Positions 25,932 through 35,089 of a stretch of DNA of 64,000 bases are shown here, piece after piece. Under the pieces are notes generated by a model that saw only the letters and a program-made list of their open reading frames with translations, ran no database searches and was not told where the DNA came from. The stretch covers positions 1,148,501 through 1,212,500 of the forward strand of contig NC_023035.1 of assembly GCF_000507245.1 (NCBI RefSeq), in the 5' to 3' direction. Position 1 is the stretch's first letter. Each line of letters starts with the position of its first letter. The stretch comes from Salinispira pacifica (GTDB taxonomy: Bacteria; Spirochaetota; Spirochaetia; DSM-27196; Salinispiraceae). Both the position numbers and the translations under genes were made by a program.

Positions 25932-27549
25932 GGGCCTCCTGAAAAAACCTTAACCCTATACATATAAATGAAATACTGCTAGGATTTGTGTATGAAGTAC
26001 ACGGTTTTTGCGAAAACCAGGCAAAAACCCTTGCACCTGTTTTCTTGGCGGGAGGGATTATGTATAGAACTGAGGACAAAACGCAGCTTTCATTTGAAGA
26101 TTTCTATCTCCCATTTGGAGGCAAACTGAACCCCAATAACCGCTGGGTTCAGCTTGCTGATTTAATTCCCTGGGAAGATTTAGAAGCAGAATACGCCTCA
26201 CAGTTTGCTATCGAAAGCGGGCAAGGCGCTCCGGCGATCCGTTTCCGTACAGCATTGGGTGCCCTGATTATAAAGGAAAAATTAGGAATTACAGATGAGG
26301 AAACCGTGGAGCAGATTCGTGAGACGCCTTACCTGCAATATCTCATCGGAATGCAGGGGTACCAAGATGAGACTCCTTTTGATCCATCAATGATGGTCCA
26401 TTTCAGAAAGCGAATCAGCATGGACATGATCACTCACGCAAATGAATTGATTATTGCCGAAGAACGTAAAAAAAAACTGAAGATGATACGGAAGCTGAAA
26501 AAGAAGAAAATCCTGAGGTAGAAAACAACGGAAAGCTTCTGATTGATGCCACCTGCGTACCCGGTGATATTCGATATCCCACCGATCTTTCGATTTTAAA
26601 CGAGAGCCGGGAAAAACTGGAAACCATCATAGACGTTCTTCACGCAAAACGGGCCAAGGGGGCGACAAAACCCCGAACCTACCGGCAGAAAGCGCGAAAG
26701 GATTTTTTGGCGGTCATCAAAAAGCGCAGAGCAAGCAAGAACAAGATGCGCAAGGCAATACGCAAGCAGCTGGGGTACATACGCCGTAATCTCCGGCATA
26801 TAGAGCAATTAGCGACGGTAGTCGGCTTGAATAGCCTGTCTCGGCAGCAGTACCGGAATATGCTGGTGATCTCGGAAGTCTTTCGCCAGCAGGCACTGAT
26901 GTATGAATCCAAAGATCATCGAATGTCAGGCCGGATCGTGAGCATATCCCAACCCCATATTCGCCCCATAGTCAGGGGAAAAGCCGGAACCCCGGTTGAG
27001 TTCGGCATGAAGATTTCATCCGCCAATATTGACGGGTACATGTTTATCGATCGCTGTTCATGGGATCCATACAACGAGTCTGGTGATTTAGTCATGCAGG
27101 CTGAAAAGTACAGGCACAGATATGGCGTGTATCCGGCATCAATACACGCCGATCAGATTTACCGCACCAGGGATAACCGAAATTGGTGCAAGGAACGGGG
27201 AATCAGATTATCCGGTCCGCCGCTTGGTCGGCCACCGAAAGATCGTGGTGAAAATCGGGAACGAAAGAAGCTGGCTCGTCAGGATGAGCTGGATAGAATA
27301 GCTGTCGAAGGGACATTTGGCAGAGCAAAACGACGGTACTCAATGGGTCGTTTAATGACAAAGCTTGCTGAGACCAGTGAATCGCAGGTGGCCATGATCA
27401 TGCTGGTGATGAACCTGGAAAAGATTCGGAAGGATCTTTTTTACGTCTTTATCATAGCTATGCTACGCAGCCGAAAAATTACGAAGTCTCATTTCCCCGT
27501 GGTATTGGGGTATGGTAATATGGCAGCATAGGGTTTTTTCAGGAGGCCC
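25932..27549 (+). mobile_element. IS5-like element, copy C (complete, 1618 bp), nested in the IS4-like element
   Basis: It has perfect 18-bp GGGCCTCCTGAAAAAACC terminal repeats and TA on both sides (25930-25931, 27550-27551). It lies near the right end of the IS4-like element, so it inserted later. It lacks the 42-base insert present in copies A and B and has nine rather than eight A at the frame break. Confidence 0.95.
26060..27531 (+). CDS. IS5-like DDE transposase, two overlapping frames (copy C)
   Basis: The first frame (from MYRTEDKTQL) passes the run of nine A near 26468-26476 and ends at TAG 26519-26521 after a lysine-rich tail. The catalytic frame, with LLIDATC, SIHADQIY and VEGTFGRAKRRY, ends at 27531. 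With nine A, a -1 ribosomal shift or one extra A in the transcript joins them. The element is otherwise complete with clean termini, suggesting that it moved recently despite the frame break. Confidence 0.85.
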
Positions 27550-27569
27550 TATTTAACCGGACAGCAGTG

Positions 27570-27735
27570 GTCGTAAATATTTTTTCATAGTATTTGGTGT
27601 ATACATCTATCTCAGAAATGTTCTCTTCCTTAGCCAATCTACTAATACTTTTTGTTTCGTAGTTTTCAATTTTATATACTTCTATATCATTTCCATAACC
27701 ATCTTTTATTGTTTTAAAAGTAACCGTCAATTTAC
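27570..27735 (-). pseudogene. mod: Type III methyltransferase Mod, middle piece
   Basis: About 52 codons (LTVTFKTIKDGYGNDIEVYK... to KYYEKIFTT) lie between the IS66 element and the IS4-like element, including both flanking target-site copies. The frame matches the outer pieces exactly when one copy of each duplication is kept. Confidence 0.92.
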
Positions 27736-27790
27736 CAGGCCCTGCACAACCTGAGCTTTAGATGGAATAATTCTTCCACATGGAGGAATT

Positions 27791-28093
27791 ATGGATAAAA
27801 AAGTAGAGAAATGGAAGGCTATCACCGATCAATGGCGGGAAAGTGGACAAACCCAAAAGGAGTTCTGCCGAAATCACGAAATCAAGCTTTCAACGCTACA
27901 TTACTGGATGAAGCGGGTTAAGAATTCCATGACCAGTGAATCTCCAAATCGGGATCTGGTCCACATTGAACCGAAGGGGCGCATGGCTTCTTCCAATGAT
28001 ATAGTAATAGAGATTGATCGAAGGTTTCGCATCATGGTGCCGGATAGAATCTCCTCCGAACGTCTGCAAGCAGTTTTGGCGGCATTCCGGTGA
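27791..28093 (+). CDS. tnpA: IS66 accessory protein TnpA (OrfA)
   Basis: The 100-residue protein has a helix-turn-helix N-terminus (QWRESGQTQKEFCRNHEIKLSTLHYWMKR) typical of the small IS66 DNA-binding protein, and a C-terminal domain ending ERLQAVLAAFR. It precedes tnpB with a 4-base overlap. Confidence 0.9.
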   Translation: MDKKVEKWKAITDQWRESGQTQKEFCRNHEIKLSTLHYWMKRVKNSMTSESPNRDLVHIEPKGRMASSNDIVIEIDRRFRIMVPDRISSERLQAVLAAFR

Positions 28094-28437
28094 TTCCTGA
28101 TCTGTCCCAACTGGATATTTATGTCCGTCCAGGTGTTACTGATATGCGCAAGCAGGTGAACGGTTTATCGGAAATTGTCGAGCAGAAGATGAACCACTTG
28201 GCCATGTCTGGATCCTTGTTTCTGTTCTGCAATCGGAACCGGAGATTACTCAAATGTATCTGGTGGGACCGCAACGGGTTCTGTCTGTGGCTCAAGCGGT
28301 TGGAAAAAGACCGCTTTCCCTGGCCGGACACCGAGGAACAGGCAAAGCAGATCACCACAGCCCAACTACAGATGATTCTGGACGGCATTGATTTTTGGCA
28401 CGCCCATAAGGCAATTGAGTATGTCGAATGTAACTGA
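28090..28437 (+). CDS. tnpB: IS66 accessory protein TnpB (OrfB, IS66 Orf2-like)
   Basis: The 115-residue protein has the conserved opening IYVRPGVTDMRKQVNGL and the core LFLFCNRNRRLLKCIWWDRNGFCLW. Together these define the IS66 Orf2 family. It starts with GTG overlapping the tnpA stop (GTGA), indicating translational coupling. Confidence 0.95.
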   Translation: MIPDLSQLDIYVRPGVTDMRKQVNGLSEIVEQKMNHLAMSGSLFLFCNRNRRLLKCIWWDRNGFCLWLKRLEKDRFPWPDTEEQAKQITTAQLQMILDGIDFWHAHKAIEYVECN

Positions 28438-28480
28438 AATGACTTCCCTCAACTGCTGAGTCCATGCTAGAATTTAGATC

Positions 28481-30061
28481 ATGTTGAGCGCAGCGGAGAT
28501 TGAACAGTTACCAGACGCAGTCAAGACCCATATAACCGCACTGGACTCCCGACTTGCTGAGCGCGAACTAGAAATCGAAGACCTTCAGGAACAACTTAAA
28601 CTGGCCCGGTTTCGAAAGTTCGCCCGCACCAGCGAGTCCGCTTCTGACCTGCTGCAGACGATGCTGTTTGAAGAGTCGCAGGTCGCCTCGACACCGGCAG
28701 ATGATACGGATGCCACAGACACAGTTACAACAGTCACGTCTCATACCCGAAAGAAACGGGGGCGAAAACCATTATCCGATGACCTACCGAGGGTCGATGT
28801 CATCCACGACATCCCGGAAGACGAGAAGCACTGTGGATGCGGTCATGAGCTCTCCAAAATCGACGAAGAAGTCAGTGAAAAACTGAAAACCATCCCCGAA
28901 CAGTTTTTCGTCGAACGGCATATACGGCCCAAATATGCCTGCCGTAAATGTGAAGGTTCCGGGGACGAAGACAAACCGGTGTTCCGTATTGCTCCGGTTC
29001 CTCCGTCCATCATCCCTAAGAGTATTGTCACCCCGGAGCTTCTGGCATTCATTATTCAGAACAAGTTTGTCGATCATCTACCCTTTTACCGGCAGGAAAA
29101 GCGCTTTGAACGGGTTGGAGCGAGAATCAGCCGGCAGGATATGTCAAATTGGCAACAGAAAGCGTACGAGCTACTGAAACCCTTTAAAACCCTCATGAAA
29201 GCGCAGATTCTGTCCGGATCGGTCGTTCAGATGGATGAAACCACCGTCCAGGTCATGAATGAAGAGGAAAAATCCAATACCAGTAAATCGTATATGTGGC
29301 TCGCAAGAGGAGGCCCGCCTGATAAAAAGGTGGTGGATTATGAATATCACCGAAGCCGCGGGTCAGACTATGCAAAAAATTACCTCAAAGAATTCTCAGG
29401 CTACTTACAAACCGACGGGTATGTTGGATACGAAACAGCTCTCAAGAACCGGAACGATATCGTACATGTTGGCTGTATGGCTCATATTCGCCGGAAATTC
29501 TTCGAAGCAGGCAAGTCATCAAAGAAAGCCGGAAGCGCTCATGAGGCGGTTTCGAAAATCGCCAAGTTTTACCGTATAGAGAAAGAACTGCGTAGCCTTG
29601 ATCTGTTAGATGAAGAATTTATCTCTGAACGCAAGGCACGAATTGCACCGGTAGCCAAAGATTTCAAAGCATGGCTCGACAAGAAAGCCCTGAGCATTCG
29701 CCCCACCAGTGCCACTGGTCAGGCAGTAAGTTATGCGCTCTCGCAGTGGGACAAGATCATGAAATATCTCGAACATCCTCAGCTCACCCCGGACAACAAC
29801 AGTTCGGAAAATGCTATTCGTCCTTTTGTGCTTGGACGCAAGAACTGGCTATTCAGCGGGAGCCCACAGGGGGCAGAATCCTCCTGTTTCATGTTCTCGC
29901 TCATCGAGACTGCCAGACAGAATGGTTTGAACCCCTACGGCTATCTGGTTCATGTATTCACCCGTGCACCAGAGATTGCCCTTTCTGGAAAATGGGAAGA
30001 ATTACTGCCCTGGAACATTAAGGACGAACTCTTGGAAATGAAGTCGATTTTACAGGCTTAA
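28481..30061 (+). CDS. tnpC: IS66 transposase TnpC
   Basis: The 526-residue protein has an N-terminal coiled coil (about residues 18-45), a zinc-binding region (CGCGHE...CRKCEG, about 124-160) and the DDE core. Catalytic stretches are VQMDETTVQVM (Asp), LQTDGYVGYE (Asp) and NNSSENAIRPFVLGRKNWLFSGS (Glu). A C-terminal IS66 domain completes it. The stop TAA uses the first base of the right target copy as its last base. Confidence 0.95.
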   Translation: MLSAAEIEQLPDAVKTHITALDSRLAERELEIEDLQEQLKLARFRKFARTSESASDLLQTMLFEESQVASTPADDTDATDTVTTVTSHTRKKRGRKPLSDDLPRVDVIHDIPEDEKHCGCGHELSKIDEEVSEKLKTIPEQFFVERHIRPKYACRKCEGSGDEDKPVFRIAPVPPSIIPKSIVTPELLAFIIQNKFVDHLPFYRQEKRFERVGARISRQDMSNWQQKAYELLKPFKTLMKAQILSGSVVQMDETTVQVMNEEEKSNTSKSYMWLARGGPPDKKVVDYEYHRSRGSDYAKNYLKEFSGYLQTDGYVGYETALKNRNDIVHVGCMAHIRRKFFEAGKSSKKAGSAHEAVSKIAKFYRIEKELRSLDLLDEEFISERKARIAPVAKDFKAWLDKKALSIRPTSATGQAVSYALSQWDKIMKYLEHPQLTPDNNSSENAIRPFVLGRKNWLFSGSPQGAESSCFMFSLIETARQNGLNPYGYLVHVFTRAPEIALSGKWEELLPWNIKDELLEMKSILQA

Positions 30062-31118
30062 ATTTACGCTTACTTTTAAAATAAATACCTGGGCTACTAT
30101 TTAACAAAACAGAAGTATATTTAAAACTAGTGCCTTCTTCTTTCATTTCTTTTAAATATTCTTGAAAGGGTAGCATTAAATATTGCTGCTCAACAAATTG
30201 AAAGTCATTAAAGTTTTTAGTATATATATGAATAGTTTCATGGGATTTCTGAAAGCTCTTACCTGCATGTGTACCGCTTACACCTGCAGTTTTAGTTTTT
30301 ATAACTATTGAATTTATATAATTCTCATCATTGAAAACATTATCCATTAGAACTTTAAGATAGCCTTGTTCGTTCTCATCACAATGGACACATAGCACTC
30401 CATCTCTTTTAAGTAATTCTTTTGCAAGCATTAAGCGATTTCTCATAAATGTTAACCAAGTGGAATGGTTGAAGTTGTCATTGTATTTAAAGCTATCGCT
30501 ACCAGTATTATACGGAGGATCAATGTAAATAAGTTTTACTTTCTCCCGATAATTCTTTAAAATTGAAGAAAGCCCTAAAAGATTGTTTCCTTTTATTATC
30601 AGATTATCTTTTTCAGAAACTTCCTCAACTGTATGTTCACCATCTTTATCAAACTTTTTCCAATTAGTTAAAACCTTCGGGCTTAAAAGTCTATCAATCT
30701 CATCAGGAGCAAGGGTTTCATTCCAGAATATTTCATCCCGCTTTGCATCTTCTTTATCCTGTCTACCTTCCAGCACACAGTCTTTATACGGCCAGCTTAA
30801 AACAACATCTTTTTTTTCGGTGATGTATTCATCATCTGTAGTGAGTCCGACTTTATTCTTGAAAGCAGTGTAAGAGTCGGGCAGAAATTGTTTATTGCTG
30901 ATAAATTTCTGGAATTTTATCTTATCAAAAACAAATGTGCCTTCAATATCCTGAAAGAAATGCTTTTTTATCTTTTTGTCTGAAAGAAGAAGCTTTATTA
31001 GCATCGGTTCAAGCTTTAATGCGTCTTCAACAATGACGTTTTTTAGTATTCTTCCTTCTGAGGTGTATTTTTCTTCTTTTGAAAAAAGTTTGGTTAAATC
31101 TTCAAGTAAATTCTGCAT
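30061..31118 (-). pseudogene. mod: Type III methyltransferase Mod, 5' piece
   Basis: About 352 codons are present, with the catalytic DPPY motif in LIYIDPPYNTGSDSFKYNDNF (about residue 200) and the following methyltransferase region. The order DPPY then FxGxG-like motif (in the 3' piece) is the beta class typical of type III Mod. The frame runs into IS66 at 30060. The reconstructed gene is 2103 bases, 700 residues. It starts 18 bases after the OLD-family gene. Confidence 0.93.
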
Positions 31119-31135
31119 ATTGTTCCTCTGTTAAA

Positions 31136-32875
31136 TCAATCCTTCTTTTGGAGAAGGTTGGTAATTTTTTCTTTCAAATCTTGTATTTTTTCTTCTGATA
31201 TTTCATTATTTGCCAGCTTTGATAAAGCTGTCAAAGGTTTAATATCTTTCCTTTTAGGTGCTTCGTACCCTAGAAATGACTCCATATCTACATCAAAGAA
31301 GTCTATTTCGCATGTAAAATCGTTTTTGTTACTTTTAATATAATTGTTAATTTCTTCCTGACCGATTTTTTCACCATCACCGTCATAAAGTACAGAATGA
31401 TTTATACCAAGCTCTGAAAAAAGATTCATATATCGATGTATGTTGAATTTACCCATGGAATCTAATACATAAATCTGCTTTTTTTGTAACTCTTCCCAAG
31501 AATTAGCTATAAGATAATCAAATATTACTTTTTCAGTTGCACCTTCACAAATCAATACATGTTTGGCGAAAAAAGCTGATGCTCTCTCTGTATCAAGCCA
31601 TAAAGCATATCGGAAACTTTCATCATCAATCTTCTTAAGAATATCTGGAGTTTCTTCACCAAGGTGCTTATTATTTATAAATTTAATCAGTTTCGGGTCA
31701 CTACTATCATTTACTAATAAATCTGAAAAATACTTATACATGCCTGTATTCGTATCCCATAACTTTTCAAGAACTTCATTCTTTATTTGATATATTGATG
31801 TTCTTCCGCTGTTTTTGTTTACTTTTATTATAGATGGCAACTGATTGATGTTCTTACTTACGAATGTTGTGGAATGAGTTGTTATCAATATTTGATTTTC
31901 TTTTGAAAGTCTCTTCAGACTTAGATTTAAATATTCCTGTTGTGAAGGGTGTAAAAAAGCCTCTGGCTCTTCGAATAGCAACAAGGTGAAATCAGGGTTG
32001 AAATCCTTTTTCTTTGGTGTTTTCTTGTCCACATATTTACTGCTTAAACGAATGAGAGTATACATAATGTGCCTCTGTAATCCCTGGCCTAAATTATCAA
32101 TATCGACTTCTGAATCCTTGAGGTTTCTATCAGTTACATAGTGATTTAGAAGGTTTTTTACTATATCTTCCGGTTTTATTGCATTAATTTTAAAACCAAA
32201 ATCTATTTCCCAATGAGAAATCTGCTCATTGATATCCTGAACAAGGCTGTTTAGAGAGAACTCGTCTCCTTCAGATTCATCTTTAAATTCTTTATTGAAA
32301 TCTTCAAGAGCTGTGTTTAATTGCGAGTAGGAAGGGCTATTTGAAACAATTTTCTTGAAAACAAAGTTTGTTATGTCTCTTAATGGGGATGGGCCAGATA
32401 GTTTTAAAGTGTCAGAAGTTTTAGACATTTCAGGGATGTAAATAGCAGAACCCAATTTAGCGGAAGATATGTTTTTCGCCCCATAAAATTGATTCTTAGA
32501 TAATTCACCCTTTTCATAAGCAAAAATATTGCTATTCTTCGAATCAACCCGTTCTTTATCATCAGATTTAAAATATCTTCTGACTTTCAGAACCTTATCA
32601 GTAGTTTTATATTCTTCTTTGATAAGTTCATTTTCTTCATCTGACAAGATAAGAGTTAATTCAATCCACGATTCTTTATCATCAGTATCGAACTTGGGAA
32701 AATCTTTCTTGTCATTGTATTTAGTACCACCTTCTTCATAAAAAACTCGAAGTGCGGAAATTACATTTGTTTTGCCAGCATTGTTTTCACCGACTAATAG
32801 ACTAAAGGCATCAAGATCGAATGATTCTTCTTTAATTGACCTGAAATTGTGAATTTTTACAGTTTTAATTTTCAT
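31136..32875 (-). CDS. OLD-family ATPase with TOPRIM nuclease domain
   Basis: The 579-residue protein has an ABC-type ATPase domain: Walker A in LLVGENNAGKTNVISAL (about residue 27-43), a signature-like LGQGLQRHIMYTL, Walker B LLLFEEPEAFLHP (about 316) and the H-loop THS. A C-terminal TOPRIM domain follows with the catalytic Glu in LICEGATEKV (about 435), acidic pair in LYDGDGE (about 489) and DVDMESF. OLD nucleases act in phage defence, for example Gabija GajA. Here it leads an operon with type III mod and res. No GajB-like helicase is adjacent. Confidence 0.88.
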   Translation of the reverse strand: MKIKTVKIHNFRSIKEESFDLDAFSLLVGENNAGKTNVISALRVFYEEGGTKYNDKKDFPKFDTDDKESWIELTLILSDEENELIKEEYKTTDKVLKVRRYFKSDDKERVDSKNSNIFAYEKGELSKNQFYGAKNISSAKLGSAIYIPEMSKTSDTLKLSGPSPLRDITNFVFKKIVSNSPSYSQLNTALEDFNKEFKDESEGDEFSLNSLVQDINEQISHWEIDFGFKINAIKPEDIVKNLLNHYVTDRNLKDSEVDIDNLGQGLQRHIMYTLIRLSSKYVDKKTPKKKDFNPDFTLLLFEEPEAFLHPSQQEYLNLSLKRLSKENQILITTHSTTFVSKNINQLPSIIKVNKNSGRTSIYQIKNEVLEKLWDTNTGMYKYFSDLLVNDSSDPKLIKFINNKHLGEETPDILKKIDDESFRYALWLDTERASAFFAKHVLICEGATEKVIFDYLIANSWEELQKKQIYVLDSMGKFNIHRYMNLFSELGINHSVLYDGDGEKIGQEEINNYIKSNKNDFTCEIDFFDVDMESFLGYEAPKRKDIKPLTALSKLANNEISEEKIQDLKEKITNLLQKKD

Positions 32876-33226
32876 TTCATACCTTCTTCTTTCTTAGCCC
32901 GGCATGGACGCCGGGCTTCTTAGGGCGCGGTCTCTATGTCCATTTCTATTTATTTATATCATATTTTCTCTATTTTGAAAAATTTTGTCCATATAACATA
33001 TTTATTAAACCCAATTCTCTTATCAATCGAAAAATAACATATCTCGAAATAAGTTTTTAAAACGAATATTGGCTATTTTATTATTAAATCCACGGTTTTG
33101 CAAGTTTTGATCAAAACGTCATTCACGACCGGTTATTACCTGTTCCTGATAATCAACGACCCGATCCGGAAATCTGACACATTACTTCAGACTAAACGCT
33201 CCGAATATCAAACAGCCCTGCGGGAC
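32876..33226. other. Leader and intergenic region upstream of the defence operon
   Basis: This is an AT-rich stretch with no gene. A perfect 8-bp stem (AGCCCGGC / GCCGGGCT, 32896-32917) lies 20 bases upstream of the OLD gene and would be in its leader transcript. It is GC-rich in AT-rich surroundings and resembles a REP-type unit. The defence promoter is presumably in the AT-rich part, but no clear pair of hexamers was chosen. Confidence 0.5.
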
Positions 33227-33595
33227 TCACCCGCTGAGCACCCTTCGCATGAATTCCACCCTCCTGGGCGCAAAGTTCACGACATAGCCGAGGCTGCACC
33301 CAGAAATGCGCAAATAATTCAGCAACTGAGCCTCGTGCTGTTCATTCAATGCGGCTACCGCCTTTACCTCCACCACAATACACCCGTTTACAACAAGGTC
33401 TGCGTAGTACTCTCCAACTACTTCCCCCCGAAACAACACCTCAAACTGCTGCTCATAGCCTACCGTGCACCCCAGCTCCCGAAATGCCATGTACAATGCA
33501 TTGTGATACGGCTGCTCCAAAAGACCCGGACCCAATTCACGGTGAACTGAAAACACTCCGTCTAAAACCGTCTTCGACAACTCCTCATACAGCAT
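33227..33595 (-). CDS. GxxExxY protein
   Basis: The 122-residue protein starts at MLYEELSKTVLDGVFSVHRELG. It has the family motif GLLEQPYHNAL (GxxExxY), then the conserved YYADLVVNGCIVVEVKAV, a PD-(D/E)xK-like arrangement with D and ExK, and NYLRISG...GYVVNF. The family is widespread in environmental bacteria with no proven function; a nuclease-like fold has been suggested from the motif pattern. An alternative upstream start at 33643 is less likely. Confidence 0.88.
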   Translation of the reverse strand: MLYEELSKTVLDGVFSVHRELGPGLLEQPYHNALYMAFRELGCTVGYEQQFEVLFRGEVVGEYYADLVVNGCIVVEVKAVAALNEQHEAQLLNYLRISGCSLGYVVNFAPRRVEFMRRVLSG

Positions 33596-33643
33596 GGCTG
33601 CCTCCTTTTTTCTTCCCCCGCACCGGAACGAAGGAATGGTCAA

Positions 33644-34114
33644 GGCCCCGCAGAAGGCGGGAGCGAAGCGTGCCTTGAGGATTCCTGAGTGAAGGACATA
33701 ATAAAAAAAGGGGAGGGCAGGAACATGTAACCCGCCAATTTAAAAAAACTTCAGGATAGGAAATCCTGTACAGTTACATGTCGCGCTCTGTCGCGCCCGT
33801 CGCGGTCACCGCATCAAGCAAATCATCCGGCTGACAACATCCCGGTGTCTGCATACCACCACAAAAGCCACTGCTGTACGCTGCAACCGTCACCTTGAGC
33901 ACTTCACGCCGAAATTCCCCCGGTCCTTAACATCCCGTGCACCTACCTGTCGCGCCCCGTACATCTACATCTCGCGCCCGTCGCGGTTCCCATCAAAAAA
34001 ATACACAACCCAAAGCTACCTTCAAAAATTCACATATTTCCCTGCTGGATCCCAATCCGTGCTCCTAAGCGGAACCGCCGGCGGTGAAACATGGCAACAG
34101 TCCGAATAACGCTC
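33644..34114. other. Intergenic region with the repeat copy A
   Basis: This 471-base stretch holds no supported gene. Apart from the repeat it contains small inverted motifs (AGGATA...) and the short units CATGTCGCGC. No tRNA or terminator with a T run was recognised. Confidence 0.4.
33781..34010 (-). repeat. Long direct repeat, copy A (downstream of radical SAM gene)
   Basis: About 210 bases closely match the segment at 35088-35290, with substitutions and almost no indels in the central 120 bases. It also contains several TCGCGCCCGTCGCGG-like short units. The two copies flank the radical SAM gene in the same orientation. Confidence 0.8.
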
Positions 34115-35089
34115 TCATGTAGCGGTGAAAAATACACCCCGATCAAGAGTCACCGAAGTAATCTGTCCTTTGGCCTCCAGAGTTCCCAGGTACTTATTGA
34201 TCTCATTTGTATGAATTCCCAGAAATGCGTGTAAATCTTCAAGAGTGCACGGCCGCCGTGCGATAGTTTCCAAAATGGCAGACTCAACATCACCGTCATA
34301 CGACTCAATGGCTGAACGATCCTGAGGCAGTGCAATAATCTCCACATTGGGCATGTTCCAATACTCACGAATATCCTGCAAATCCTGTACGCTGAGGGGA
34401 ATCAAATCTGCAACAACACCCGGGCGATCCAGGGTATTCAGCTGGACGCGGTCAGGATCGATATTCTTAATTGCCGTCTTCAACAAATCCAGCTCATCCT
34501 TCGAATCGTTAAACCCTTTCAGGAACAGAACCTCCAGCCAAACCTCACCGGTGAACTCCTTCCGCAGGTCCATGACTCCCTGAATACAGGCTGCTACATC
34601 CAGTTCCGCTGTCGGCCGGTTGATTCTCTCGAAAACCTTCTGACTGGCTGCATCCAGGGAAGGCAGGATAACATCCGCAGCAAGGATCGACTCCCGAACC
34701 TCCGGATCAGATAACAGAGTTCCGTTGGTGAGAATAGCCGTTCTCAAGCCGGGGTAATGTGTTTTGATCCAGGTTAAAACATCACCAATCCGGCTGTTGA
34801 GCGTCGGTTCCCCGGAACCCGAAAAGGTGATGAAATCGATACGGGGAGTCCCCTTCAAACACTGCTCCAGTTCTGAAATAACCCGATCGTACCGTATGTA
34901 TTCCATTCTCTCCAGAGTAAGCTTTGTGGTTTTCCCCACCTCACAATACACACAATCCAGGGAGCATACTTTTTTGGGCACCAAATCTATGCCCAGGGAC
35001 ATCCCCAACCGCCTCGACGGCACTGGTCCGAAAACATACGTATACTTCTCTGCCAAAACAAACCTCTCTTCGCTTATCTGTTGCGCCAT
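34115..35089 (-). CDS. Radical SAM protein (COG0731-like)
   Basis: The 324-residue protein begins with a GPVPSRRLGMSLGIDL stretch typical of this group. The radical SAM cysteine motif CSLDCVYC (Cys-x3-Cys-x2-Cys, about residue 42) and the GSGEPTL motif (SAM binding) follow. The C-terminus (about 255-320) is a small winged-helix-like segment (CTLEDLHAFLGIHTNEINKYL), possibly for nucleic-acid or partner binding. Relatives include proteins annotated as Fe-S oxidoreductases, related to the TYW1 core; the exact reaction is not known. The ATG lies at the very edge of repeat copy B. Confidence 0.85.
   Translation of the reverse strand: MAQQISEERFVLAEKYTYVFGPVPSRRLGMSLGIDLVPKKVCSLDCVYCEVGKTTKLTLERMEYIRYDRVISELEQCLKGTPRIDFITFSGSGEPTLNSRIGDVLTWIKTHYPGLRTAILTNGTLLSDPEVRESILAADVILPSLDAASQKVFERINRPTAELDVAACIQGVMDLRKEFTGEVWLEVLFLKGFNDSKDELDLLKTAIKNIDPDRVQLNTLDRPGVVADLIPLSVQDLQDIREYWNMPNVEIIALPQDRSAIESYDGDVESAILETIARRPCTLEDLHAFLGIHTNEINKYLGTLEAKGQITSVTLDRGVFFTAT

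Larger units (their letters stand above)
24679..27569 (-). mobile_element. IS4-like element interrupting mod, itself carrying IS5-like copy C
   Basis: Terminal inverted repeats CACTGCTGTCCGGTT bound the element, and GTCGTAAAT is duplicated on both sides (9 bp). Removing the nested IS5-like element and its TA duplication leaves about 1271 bp, a normal size for an IS4-family element with one transposase gene. Confidence 0.93.
27736..30060 (+). mobile_element. IS66-family element interrupting mod (2325 bp)
   Basis: Three genes in the order tnpA-tnpB-tnpC identify an IS66 element. The 7-base AATTTAC is present on both sides (27729-27735, 30061-30067). An eighth base differs, against the usual 8-bp duplication of IS66. 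Terminal repeats are weak. Confidence 0.92.
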
